A stretch of 64,000 nt of DNA. Source: Hyphomicrobiaceae bacterium. GTDB lineage: Bacteria > Pseudomonadota > Alphaproteobacteria > Rhizobiales > Hyphomicrobiaceae. The stretch spans positions 744,001 through 808,000 of the forward strand of contig JALHMB010000001.1 in the NCBI GenBank assembly GCA_022844275.1. Reading direction: 5' to 3'. A model generated the notes under the pieces. That model did no database searches, was not told the DNA's origin, and saw only the letters and a list, made by a program, of their open reading frames with translations. The translations under genes were made by a program, and so were the position numbers. Of the stretch, positions 56,162 to 64,000 are shown one piece after another (positions within the stretch are counted from its first letter, which is position 1; each line of letters begins with the position of its first letter).

Positions 56162-57499
56162 ATGGCCAAGCGTCCCACCAAAGCCCGCACTCCGAAGGCC
56201 ACTCGCGGAGAGGAAGCAAGCAGCGGCATCACGCGCCGCAGCTTCCTCGAGGTTGCGTTGGCCGGTGGCGCGGCCGCCAGCGGCGCCTATGTGTCCCTTG
56301 CGAGCGGCATGTCGGCTTTTGCGCAGGCGAGCGGGCCGATCGTCATCGGTCATCACTGCGAGCTGACCGGCGGTTTTGCCTCATGGGGCTATTGGCACAA
56401 CAAGTGCGCGCTCGCCGCCACTAAGGTGATCAACGAAGGCGGCGGCATTGCCGGCCGCAAGCTCGAGCTCGTCACCGAGGACACGGAATCGAATCCGGCT
56501 GCCGGCGCGCGCAAGCTTCGTTCGCTCGTTCAGCGCAATCGCGCCTCGTTTATCACGGGTTCCGTCCATTCGGGCGTCATGCTCGCCTCGATCCCGGTCG
56601 CAACCGAGATGAAGACGGTCTACTTCTCGACCGGCGAAGCCACGGAAGCGACCGGCGAGAAAGGCACGCGCTACAGCTTCCGCACCGGCACCGACACGTA
56701 TGGTCTCGCCGCCGCTGGCGCACCCTGGGCCTATGAGAACCTCGGCAAGACCTGGACGATCATCTCGCCCGACTATGCCTGGGGCCATAGCCACTACAAG
56801 GAGCACAAGGCGGTCATCGAGAAGCTCGGCGGCAAGGTCTACGACCCGATCTACGTGCCGTTGGATGCCAAGGATCTCGTGCCGTACCTCGCGCGCATTC
56901 CGCAGGATACGCAGGTGCTGTTCTCGGTGTTCTTCGGCGCGCTCTCCATTGCATTCTACACGCAGGCCAAGTCCATGGGCCTCGAGAAGACCATGAAGAT
57001 GTACTCGGTCTCGGGCACCATCGAAGCCATTGCGCCGGCCGATCTCAAGGGTGCAGCCGAAGGCGTCTATATCGTCGAGAACTTCCCGCGTATGCTGAAG
57101 TACAAGGACGATGAGTTCCACGCGGCGTACAACAAGCTCGTCGGCACCGACGATGTCCACGCGCGCGAAGCCGGATCGGACAAGGTCAATGCCAAGAGCC
57201 ATTCGTGGCAAAGCTACGAGAACCTCTTTGCGCTGAAACAGGCGATCGAAGCGAGCGGTTGGAAGCAGAAAAGCGACGACCAAGGCGTGATCGAGGCGCT
57301 CGAGGGCCTGCAGATGGCGAACTCGCTCGGCTTCGCGCAAGGCGCCAAGACGCTTCGCAAGGAGGACCACAGCGGCATGATCGACTGCTACATCAGCCGC
57401 ATCGAGAACGACGAATTCCACGTCAAGAAGAAGGTGCCGAAAGAGGAGATGGCGAAGCTGCTGACGCCCCGCTACGACTTCTCCAAGCAACCGCTTTGA
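56162..57499 (+). CDS. ABC transporter substrate-binding protein with Tat signal (amide/urea-type)
   Basis: The 445-residue periplasmic protein begins with a basic ~25-residue stretch, then a twin-arginine motif GITRRSFLEVALAGGAAASG and cleavage near AFAQ. The mature domain is a type-1 periplasmic-binding fold resembling the amide/urea (AmiC/FmdD-like) group: IVIGHHCELTGGFASWGYWH, ITGSVHSGVMLASIPVATEM, TWTIISPDYAWGHSHYKEHK and VIEALEGLQMANSLGFAQGA. It is the last gene of the second importer operon, with AAGGAG nine bases before ATG 56162. The neighbouring nitrilase suggests a nitrile, amide or carboxylate ligand. Confidence 0.9.
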   Translation: MAKRPTKARTPKATRGEEASSGITRRSFLEVALAGGAAASGAYVSLASGMSAFAQASGPIVIGHHCELTGGFASWGYWHNKCALAATKVINEGGGIAGRKLELVTEDTESNPAAGARKLRSLVQRNRASFITGSVHSGVMLASIPVATEMKTVYFSTGEATEATGEKGTRYSFRTGTDTYGLAAAGAPWAYENLGKTWTIISPDYAWGHSHYKEHKAVIEKLGGKVYDPIYVPLDAKDLVPYLARIPQDTQVLFSVFFGALSIAFYTQAKSMGLEKTMKMYSVSGTIEAIAPADLKGAAEGVYIVENFPRMLKYKDDEFHAAYNKLVGTDDVHAREAGSDKVNAKSHSWQSYENLFALKQAIEASGWKQKSDDQGVIEALEGLQMANSLGFAQGAKTLRKEDHSGMIDCYISRIENDEFHVKKKVPKEEMAKLLTPRYDFSKQPL

Positions 57500-58042
57500 T
57501 CGAATCAGATACGGGTCCGAGGCGAGCTGGCGCACTAAGCATCGCCAATCAGGCACCCCAGTCGTCTCGATCCTCTGACATCGGACCAAGACTGACGAAC
57601 ATCGTGGACGCCGCAGCGTAGGCAAAGATCGTGGCGCAGCACTGGGCCACGCGCGTTCCCGGCGTCGCGCTACTAGCCCTTCGCGAAGGATTGCGACGCG
57701 CCCGGCGAATGCCTCCGCGAAGCTGAACTCGTCGCGCTCGGATACGGACGTTTGAGGGCGCCGCTTCCAGGACGTCACACCTGTACCGCATGAGGGCGCG
57801 GCTCAACCCTGGTGTCGGACCGCTCATCTCAGCCGGCGCGTCGCTGCAGAGGATCGCACAAAGATATCAGCCCTGGCACACCGGGGTTCCGATCACCTTG
57901 TCGATCGGGAACGATGCAGCAATGTTCCGTGTTCAAGCCTACGGCATCGTCTTTCGACGAACTGGCCGTTCGGCACTTGGCAAGAGCCAACACGTCCCTC
58001 CTCGCTGAGCGTCCTTGTCCTGGCAAGCGAGGAAAAGGCCTG
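57500..58042. other. Intergenic region with a gene fragment
   Basis: Apart from the E3-like fragment at 57703-57756, no gene is supported in this 543-base interval between the binding-protein gene and opgC. Open frames seen on both strands have Arg-rich, non-coding composition. Confidence 0.4.
57703..57756 (+). pseudogene. Fragment duplicating the 3' end of the E3 dimerisation-domain gene
   Basis: Bases 57703-57750 match 50458-50505 at 45 of 48 positions, including the perfect 20-mer CGGCGAATGCCTCCGCGAAG. The frame reads GECLREAELVALGYGRL and then stops, equivalent to the last residues of the protein at 50138. No other part of that gene is present, so this is a small duplication or the leftover of a second copy. 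Confidence 0.8.
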
Positions 58043-59203
58043 ATGTTTGGAGATCGGCTCAAGTTCAAACGTGATCTGCGGGTGGATTTCCTCAGAGGAC
58101 TGGCTCTCCTCACCATCTTCATTGATCATGTCCCGGAGAACCGGTGGGCAGCGGTTACGCAGCAGAACTTTGGTTTTTCTGACGCCGCCGAGCTCTTTGT
58201 GGTCCTTGCCGGTTTCTCGGCCGTTCTCGCATACGGGCGATATTTCAACGGTGAGGACGTCAGTGCCGGCGTCCGTCGTGTCGCCTCTCGCATCGGCACC
58301 ATCTATCTCTTCCATGTAGGAACCCTGCTGGTCGTCGGCATCTTGCTCGCCTTTTCGGCGAGACTGTTGATGACCTCGGCGCAGATACAGGCAATGAAGT
58401 TCGAGAATCTGATCGCGGGCGACGCAGGTGCCTTCACCGCTACGCTGCTGTTGATAGAGCAACCACGGTACTTCGACATTCTTCCTCTCTACGTGGTGCT
58501 GCTTGCTGCATTCCCCTTGCTCTATGCGCTTTTGCGACAGAGCTTAATGCTGGGTATCGCCACGTCCGGAGCTCTCTGGTTCCTGGTGCAACTCACTCAC
58601 GTGAATGCGCTCACGGTCGACGGCGAAGGCTGGCATTTCAATCCGTTTGCCTGGCAATTTCTGATGGTGCTGGGGATGGCGGCAGCACTAAGAGTGCGGC
58701 ACGGCTATCTTCCGCGTTCGCCATGGCTGATAGGTTTGGCAGCGGCAGTGCTTGCGGTGTCGTTTCTACTGCGGGCGCCCTGGACCGGCTGGCCATTCCA
58801 TATCGGTGCCGCACCTGTGGACCTAAAGCCTTACGGGGCCTTGATGGTTAAGACCAACCTGGGGCCTATGCGGCTCATTCACATCATTGCCTGTGGTTAC
58901 CTGCTGCTTGCGCTACTTCCTTCTCGAGCGAACTGGCTGAAACGACCGCTGCCCCGTCTGATCGCCGATGCCGGAGCAAATTCGCTCGAGGTGTTCTGCC
59001 TGGGCGTAGTTCTGTCGGTCATTGGGGGGACGATCATCGGTGCCCTAGGGAGAGGCCCGGTCGTGGAAAGTTGGATCTCGACGGTTGGTGTGGCTGCGCT
59101 GCTTCTTGTCGGCCTGACGATTGCACGACGTGTAAGAGCCAAAAAGCAGGCTCGTTCTCGTATTGCGACAACGGCCCCATCCGGCTCTGCGCTTACTGCA
59201 TAG
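58043..59203 (+). CDS. opgC: OpgC-family membrane protein (glucan succinyltransferase-like)
   Basis: The 386-residue protein has about ten hydrophobic helices and the OpgC family start RDLRVDFLRGLALLTIFIDH, followed by SDAAELFVVLAGFSAVLAYG, GTIYLFHVGTLLVVGILLAF, GWHFNPFAWQFLMVLGMAAA and ADAGANSLEVFCLGVVLSVI. OpgC proteins are acyltransferase-3-like enzymes that succinylate periplasmic glucans. No opgG/opgH or ndvB gene is adjacent, so an alternative polysaccharide acceptor is possible. ATG 58043 follows GAGG by 11 bases; the upstream open codons are non-coding in character. Confidence 0.85.
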   Translation: MFGDRLKFKRDLRVDFLRGLALLTIFIDHVPENRWAAVTQQNFGFSDAAELFVVLAGFSAVLAYGRYFNGEDVSAGVRRVASRIGTIYLFHVGTLLVVGILLAFSARLLMTSAQIQAMKFENLIAGDAGAFTATLLLIEQPRYFDILPLYVVLLAAFPLLYALLRQSLMLGIATSGALWFLVQLTHVNALTVDGEGWHFNPFAWQFLMVLGMAAALRVRHGYLPRSPWLIGLAAAVLAVSFLLRAPWTGWPFHIGAAPVDLKPYGALMVKTNLGPMRLIHIIACGYLLLALLPSRANWLKRPLPRLIADAGANSLEVFCLGVVLSVIGGTIIGALGRGPVVESWISTVGVAALLLVGLTIARRVRAKKQARSRIATTAPSGSALTA

Positions 59204-59335
59204 GTAAAAGAATGAAATCCGCGCGGCGGATATTTATCTTGGGAACCGGCCGCATCGTTCGGGCGTTGCCCGCCCCAGCGGGGGTAGTGCCGAAATCGGC
59301 CGCAGCCGCAGCACTTCTCTGGCGAGGGGAAATCT

Positions 59336-60943
59336 ATGCCGGAAGAAAGCGATGGCGGCCTGGCTTCGCAGCCCGATCGCGATAGCGCACTTCCTGACCT
59401 CGAGCGGGCCTCCCGGGCCGAACTCCAGCTGACCCTGGAGCAGCTGGCGCGCGCCAACACGCGATTGGCACTTCTCAATCGTGTTTCAACGCGACTATTG
59501 AGCGATCCGACGGCATCGTTCAGCGACCTGTTCGAGGCCATCGCGCGTGAGATTGGCGCGCATTACTTCTTCTACCAACGCACAGATAGTCACCGCCCGG
59601 AGCATCTACTCCTGGCGGCGGCGAGCGAACAAGAGTCCGAGCAGGAGGCAAGACGGGCAAATGAGATCCTCCTGGCTGCCTCGCATTCAGCGACGGCGCA
59701 TCAATCTATCGTGCTGGATTCTGCGCAGCTCGCCGAGAACGACGCCTACAAGTCGGTCGTCCAAGCGGGATTGCTGAGTTTTATCCGAGTCCCGCTTCTG
59801 GCTCAGGACCGGCTGTTGGGCGCAGTATCCTTCGCGTCAGTATCTCGGCCTAGTTTTCCGGAAGCCGATCAAGAACTCGTCAGAACGTTTGCGGATCAGC
59901 TCGCGGCGGCGGTCGAGCGTCAGCGCCTCGAGCTTCAACTCAGGGAAAGTGAACAACTCTATCGTGGTGCCGTGATTACCGGTCGCCTTGCGAGCTGGGA
60001 AACCAACATGGTCACCCGCGAGCGCATCTGGACAAAAGAAGGTCTCGAGATGTTCGGTCTCGATCTTCCCAACGGCCGCGGCGTAGTCGGGGGACCGAAC
60101 GACGAGTACTGGCGCACACTGCATCCGGAGGATCGCCACATGGTGGCGGAATTCCACCGCACGGCTGACAAGATCGATTCTTACCCGGCCGAGTACCGCA
60201 TCCTCCGATCAGATGGGCGCCTCATGTGGATGTCGGGCCGAGGGCGCGTTGTCGAGCGCGGTCCAGATGGCAAGGCACGCCGTGTCGCGAACATGGTCGT
60301 CGATGTGACCGAGCGCAAAAAGAACGAGCAGCGCACGAGACTGCTCATCGATGAACTGAACCACCGCGTGAAGAATACGCTTGCGACTGTGCAGGCAATC
60401 ATCGCGCAAACTTTGAAGGGTGGTGCCGTCGGTACCGATCCACGAGACACCTTGGAGGCGCGTCTTCAATCACTCTCGAGATCGCACAACCTTCTCACCC
60501 GAGAAAACTGGGAAGGAGCAAATCTGCGGGAGGTCGTTCTAGAGGCCTTGAAGCCCTTTATCCGCCCGGAGGACGACAGGCAGTTAAGCGTTGAAGGCCA
60601 GGGGCTGCGGCTGAGGCCAAAAGTAGCACTATCGCTCGGGATGGCGCTCCATGAGCTGGCGACAAATGCCTCCAAGTATGGCGCCCTTTCGAGCGAGGCG
60701 GGACGCATCGCCATTCGGTGGGCGACAACGGCGGTCGACGGCGAACCGTACCTCGATTTTCTTTGGGAAGAACGTGGAGGGCCTGTAGTGGGACCACGAT
60801 CGCATCGGGGTTTCGGAAGTCGGCTCCTCGAGCAGGGGCTGCCGCACGAATTGGGCGGCACTGCGCGTCTCGAATACCTACCGGAAGGCATCCACTGCAA
60901 GATCTCGTTTCCCCTGCCGCAGATCGAGGAAAGCGCGACATGA
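59336..60943 (+). CDS. HWE-family sensor histidine kinase (GAF-PAS-HWE)
   Basis: The 535-residue cytoplasmic kinase starts with a coiled-coil stretch (ERASRAELQLTLEQLARANT), followed by a GAF domain (about residues 55-205), a PAS/PAC domain (about 210-330; EYWRTLHPEDRHMVAEFHRT, AEYRILRSDGRLMWMSGRGR) and an HWE kinase core: H343 in DELNHRVKNTLATVQAIIAQ, N-box ALHELATNASKYGALS and the WEE-type motif FLWEERGGP followed by GFGSRLLEQGL. HWE kinases lack the classical F box and often sense light or general stress. GAGGGG is six bases before ATG. It is coupled to the receiver protein that follows. Confidence 0.92.
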   Translation: MPEESDGGLASQPDRDSALPDLERASRAELQLTLEQLARANTRLALLNRVSTRLLSDPTASFSDLFEAIAREIGAHYFFYQRTDSHRPEHLLLAAASEQESEQEARRANEILLAASHSATAHQSIVLDSAQLAENDAYKSVVQAGLLSFIRVPLLAQDRLLGAVSFASVSRPSFPEADQELVRTFADQLAAAVERQRLELQLRESEQLYRGAVITGRLASWETNMVTRERIWTKEGLEMFGLDLPNGRGVVGGPNDEYWRTLHPEDRHMVAEFHRTADKIDSYPAEYRILRSDGRLMWMSGRGRVVERGPDGKARRVANMVVDVTERKKNEQRTRLLIDELNHRVKNTLATVQAIIAQTLKGGAVGTDPRDTLEARLQSLSRSHNLLTRENWEGANLREVVLEALKPFIRPEDDRQLSVEGQGLRLRPKVALSLGMALHELATNASKYGALSSEAGRIAIRWATTAVDGEPYLDFLWEERGGPVVGPRSHRGFGSRLLEQGLPHELGGTARLEYLPEGIHCKISFPLPQIEESAT

Positions 60944-61305
60944 ATACAGCACTCGCCGGCAAGCGCATACTCATCGTCGAGGATGAGTTTATGATCGCAA
61001 TCCTGCTCGAGGATATGCTGACCGAGCTAAACTGCGCCATTGCGGGTATTTCGGCAGATCCGGCTCAAGCGCTTGGTCTTATAGGTTCAACTGAGATCGA
61101 TGCCGCGGTCCTCGATGTGAACTTGGATGGCGATGACAGCTTCGCAGTCGCTGCCGCGCTCGTAGAGCGTCGGATACCCTTCATATTTGCCACGGGGTAT
61201 GGCGCATCGCGCTTGCCGCAGGAGCTCGTTGGCCATCCCGTGATTCAGAAGCCCTATCGTCTGGAGGAGCTGTCGAGGGCACTCAGCAAGCTTCACATGC
61301 TCTAG
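60940..61305 (+). CDS. Single-domain response regulator (CheY-like)
   Basis: This 121-residue protein is a receiver domain only. Acidic pocket E14-D15-E16, phospho-acceptor D59 (AVLDVNLDGDDSF), Thr in FIFATGYGAS and Lys in IQKPYRLEEL are present. FATGYG is the FAT[GS]Y variant receiver common in alphaproteobacteria and often linked to HWE kinases. The start overlaps the kinase stop (ATGA), so it is the likely phosphate acceptor of that kinase. With no output domain it must act through protein contacts. Confidence 0.92.
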   Translation: MNTALAGKRILIVEDEFMIAILLEDMLTELNCAIAGISADPAQALGLIGSTEIDAAVLDVNLDGDDSFAVAAALVERRIPFIFATGYGASRLPQELVGHPVIQKPYRLEELSRALSKLHML

Positions 61306-61310
61306 GAGGG

Positions 61311-64000
61311 CTAATTCGTCTCGAGTAAGCCGCGAATTCTTTTCGTCAGAGCATCGATCGCAAATGGTTTGGCAATCACCTCCATACCGGCCGGCAGGCC
61401 ATCTGCCTTCGCCGTGCCTGCGTAACCAGTCATGAAGATTACCTTTAGACCGGGACGACCGACACGAGCTGCGTCTGCGACTTGTCGGCCATTGAGTCCG
61501 GGCAGACCGACATCTGTAATCAGCAAATCAACGCGCTGCGGCGACTGGAGTATGGCCAAACCCGAGGGCCCATCACTCGCTTCGAGAGCGCTGTAGCCAA
61601 GCTCATCGAGCGCATCGAGAACGAGAAGTCGAACGAGCGGCTCGTCTTCAATGACCAGCACCGTCTGACCGCTACCGTTGAGAGTTTGCTCAGTCGACTC
61701 TTCAACCTTGGCTTCCGTCTCATCCGCGGCATCGTGACGAGGCAGATAGAGGCGCACTGTGGTGCCCGTACCCAGCGCACTGTCGATCTCAACTTGCCCA
61801 TCGGACTGCCGCGCGAAACCGTAGATCATGGACAGGCCGAGGCCCGTCCCCTGCCCTATGGGTTTGGTCGTAAAAAAGGGATCGAAAGCGCGTGCCACCA
61901 CGTCTGGTGCCATGCCAGTGCCTGTGTCGGCGACAGCAATGCAGACGTATTCTGCCGGGCGCTCTCGGTTCGCGAAGGACGCATCCAATCGCACGTTATG
62001 GCTGCTAATGGTAAGCCGCCCGCCGGCAGGCATAGCGTCGCGCGCATTGATGGCCAAGTTGAGAATGGAGTTCTCAAGCTGATTTTGATCGCAACGCGTC
62101 GTCCAAAGATCGCCGGCGAGATCTAGCCGGAGTTCAATACTCTCTCCCACCGTTCGGCGGACGAGTTCCTCCATGGACACGATCAGCGGGTTCACCCGAA
62201 TTGTCTTTGGATCGAGCGGTTGTCGTCGAGAAAAGGCAAGCAGGCGATGTGTGAGCGCCGTCGCGCGATTTGACGAGGTCATGGCAGCATTGATGTATCG
62301 TTGGATCTCGCCCAACCTGCCATCGGCAAGTCGCTTTTGGGCGAGATCCAGGGAACCGACGATGCCCTGCAGAAGGTTATTGAAGTCGTGCGCGATGCCG
62401 CCCGTGAGCTGTCCCACAGCTTCCATTTTCTGAGCTTGGCGAAGAGCTTCTTCGGTCTGTCGAAGTGTTTCTGCGGCCGCCTTATCAGGTGTGATGTCTC
62501 GGGCGACGGCGTAGATGCGGCCTTCGTGGGATGCCGCAGTCCAAGACAGCCAACGATACGAGCCATCACTATGCCGTAAGCGGTTCTCGAACCGATTTGT
62601 GATGCCACCCGCAGCCAGGTGCGCCGTTTCCTCCCGCGTGCGGAGTACGTCGTCCGGATGCTCGAGCCATTCCGACGTACGCCCCAACAACTCGTCGGCA
62701 GACCAGCCAAGCATCGCGGCGCCAGCAGGGTTCACGTTCTGCCATCTACCATGGACGTCCGAGACCACGAGCATGTCCTGCGACACGTTCCAGATCCGGT
62801 CGCGCTCCTGCGTACGCGCTTCAACCTGCGCCTGCAGGTCGATCTCTGCCTGCTTGGCGGCGGTGACATCATGGGCGATCCCGATGAAGCCGATGTGCTC
62901 GCCACCCGCCCCCCAGCGAGGCCGTGCCTCTGACCGCATCCAGCGCCACTGGCCGTCGGCGCGTCGGTAACGTGCTTCGAGCACAAACGGCTTCTTCGAG
63001 CTTTCCCCCGTCGCCTGTTCGCTCAGGATGCGCTGTAGGTCCTCGGGATGAAGAGCCTTGCGCAAATCAAAGCTGAGGGCCTCGTCATGGCCAATACCCA
63101 GAAAATCTATATAGGCCTGATTGACGAATGCGCGTTTTCCTTCGAGACGGCTGACCCACATGGGTACCGGCGCGCTATTGGCAATGAGGCGGAATCGTCC
63201 CTCGCTCTCCCGAAGCGCCTGCGCAGCGAACTTGCTTTCGGTGATATCGATATGTGCGCCGAACAATCGCACCGCTCGTCCATGCAGATCTCGCTCGATC
63301 TCTGCTTTGACGGCAATCCATCGCATCTGGCCATCGCTCGGGCGTACGATCCGATATTCGGAGTAGTAGTCGCGAACATCTCCCTTCACTGCATCCAGAA
63401 ATTGGCGCTCGGTCTTCTCGCGGTCCTCCGGATGTATGCGCTGCACCCATGCTTCATGCGTTTCGTGTTTGGCTTCCGGAGGCAGACCATGGATTGTTAG
63501 GTACTCAGGGGAGCGTTCATTGCGGAAGCCATCTCTCAGGTCGACCTCGACGCCGCCCACCTTTCCGATTTGCTGTACACGCGTAAGTGCTGCCCTGCTC
63601 TTTTGAAGTTCGCGCTCCGCCAATACGCGATCGGTCGTTTCAATGACGATTGCGAGCACGCCCGCCGGTCGACCGTTGTCGTCCAGCAAGGGGCTATAGT
63701 CGAGATCCAACCATGCGTCGGCCGGGCGACCAGGACGATAGAGGAGTAGATGCTCGTTCCGGAAGGACAGGGTTTCCCCGCGCAGTCCGGTTTCCATCAC
63801 ACGCGCGTTGAGATCCGCAACCTCAGGCCAGCCCTCTAATACCTTTGATCCCAACAGGTTTGGATGTCGCCCACCGGCAAACTGCGAATAGGCGTCGTTA
63901 TAGATCATGATGCCGTCTCGCCCCCACAGCATCACGAGCGGCACCGGTGACAAGAGAACGATATCTACCGCGGTCTTCAGACTCTGCGGCCACGCTGTGA
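61311..64000 (-). CDS. Hybrid sensor histidine kinase with multiple PAS domains (5' cut by window)
   Basis: At least 896 codons are open and run off the right edge; sense codons continue upstream of 63953 (WPQSLKTAVDIVLLSPVPLV), so the start is outside. Order: a PAS-like region (AGGRHPNLLGSKVLEGWPEV), three to four PAS/PAC modules (HPEDREKTERQFLDAV, HPEDLQRILSEQAT, EHPDDVLRTREETAHL), a HisKA helix with His in GIAHDFNNLLQGIVGSLDLA, HATPase_c (NLAINARDAMPAGGRLTISS, GTGLGLSMIYGFARQSDGQV) and a C-terminal receiver (LVIEDEPLVRLLVLDALDEL, LLITDVGLPGLNGRQVADAA, FMTGYAGTAKADGL). No membrane helix is seen. It is convergent with the CheY-like gene, five bases away. Confidence 0.92.
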   Translation of the reverse strand, partial: TAWPQSLKTAVDIVLLSPVPLVMLWGRDGIMIYNDAYSQFAGGRHPNLLGSKVLEGWPEVADLNARVMETGLRGETLSFRNEHLLLYRPGRPADAWLDLDYSPLLDDNGRPAGVLAIVIETTDRVLAERELQKSRAALTRVQQIGKVGGVEVDLRDGFRNERSPEYLTIHGLPPEAKHETHEAWVQRIHPEDREKTERQFLDAVKGDVRDYYSEYRIVRPSDGQMRWIAVKAEIERDLHGRAVRLFGAHIDITESKFAAQALRESEGRFRLIANSAPVPMWVSRLEGKRAFVNQAYIDFLGIGHDEALSFDLRKALHPEDLQRILSEQATGESSKKPFVLEARYRRADGQWRWMRSEARPRWGAGGEHIGFIGIAHDVTAAKQAEIDLQAQVEARTQERDRIWNVSQDMLVVSDVHGRWQNVNPAGAAMLGWSADELLGRTSEWLEHPDDVLRTREETAHLAAGGITNRFENRLRHSDGSYRWLSWTAASHEGRIYAVARDITPDKAAAETLRQTEEALRQAQKMEAVGQLTGGIAHDFNNLLQGIVGSLDLAQKRLADGRLGEIQRYINAAMTSSNRATALTHRLLAFSRRQPLDPKTIRVNPLIVSMEELVRRTVGESIELRLDLAGDLWTTRCDQNQLENSILNLAINARDAMPAGGRLTISSHNVRLDASFANRERPAEYVCIAVADTGTGMAPDVVARAFDPFFTTKPIGQGTGLGLSMIYGFARQSDGQVEIDSALGTGTTVRLYLPRHDAADETEAKVEESTEQTLNGSGQTVLVIEDEPLVRLLVLDALDELGYSALEASDGPSGLAILQSPQRVDLLITDVGLPGLNGRQVADAARVGRPGLKVIFMTGYAGTAKADGLPAGMEVIAKPFAIDALTKRIRGLLETN

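Noticed and set aside
56381-57778. A 465-codon minus-strand open frame opposite the Tat-exported binding protein
   Set aside because: Antisense shadow; the plus-strand gene has a signal peptide, ribosome site and family motifs.
1-64000. tRNA, rRNA, CRISPR array, integrase or transposase genes
   Set aside because: None was recognised by motif or by repeat structure; the hairpins near 19.3 kb are not accompanied by a transposase gene in this window.

Overview
The window looks like chromosomal DNA of a GC-rich alphaproteobacterium, most likely of the Hyphomicrobiales (Rhizobiales). This is inferred from a GcrA-type C-terminal domain protein, a DUF4167 protein, an HWE-family histidine kinase, a CinA C-terminal protein and OpgC, and from the many ABC uptake systems typical of soil and rhizosphere bacteria. 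No rRNA, tRNA, CRISPR array, insertion sequence or phage gene was recognised. Both ends cut through genes: a Bug-type solute-binding protein on the left and a hybrid histidine kinase on the right.

Layout. 1-5.7 kb: end of a tripartite-tricarboxylate solute-binding protein, a probable gene remnant, then a four-gene archaic (Csu-type) chaperone-usher pilus locus. 5.7-14.7 kb: an eight-gene minus-strand catabolic operon (Ldh-type dehydrogenase, 2-keto-4-pentenoate-hydratase-like enzyme, DUF4387, AtuA/DUF1446, and a NitT/TauT-type ABC importer) with a divergent GntR/UTRA regulator and an SMP-30 lactonase-like protein. 15-17.1 kb: a cytoplasmic molybdopterin oxidoreductase. 17.2-23 kb: an MgtC-like protein, CinA-C, two adjacent imperfect palindromes, three small secreted Cys-containing proteins and an OmpR-type two-component system. 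23-27 kb: a polar amino-acid ABC importer operon ending in an N-carbamoyl-D-amino-acid hydrolase. 27-36 kb: an accessory-looking stretch of small and hypothetical genes (PD-(D/E)XK-like DUF2161, Crp/Fnr regulator, cold-shock protein, transglutaminase, stand-alone GcrA C-domain, zinc-ribbon protein, DUF4167), followed by several decayed genes around an AraC regulator. 36-38.8 kb: a membrane-DUF305 fusion and a LysR regulator. 38.8-47.3 kb: a branched-chain-type ABC importer (LivKHMGF-like) in one operon with hydantoinase/oxoprolinase HyuA and HyuB, preceded by a sigma-54-like promoter. 47.4-50.5 kb: class III aminotransferase, Lrp regulator, an ACT-like protein and a stand-alone dihydrolipoamide-dehydrogenase dimerisation domain. 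50.6-57.5 kb: nitrilase, TrmB-type regulator and a divergent second Liv-type importer. 58-64 kb: OpgC, HWE kinase, CheY-like regulator and a hybrid sensor kinase.

Taken together, much of the window is devoted to scavenging organic nitrogen and acids: carbamoyl-amino acids, hydantoin- or oxoproline-like rings, nitriles and omega-amino compounds, each hydrolase next to its own importer and regulator. The substrates are inferred from family and neighbourhood only. The least explained parts are the AtuA/DUF4387 operon, the Cys-rich secreted proteins facing a two-component system across a candidate operator, the stand-alone E3 dimerisation domain with a second partial copy 7 kb away, and the paired palindromic element near 19.3 kb.
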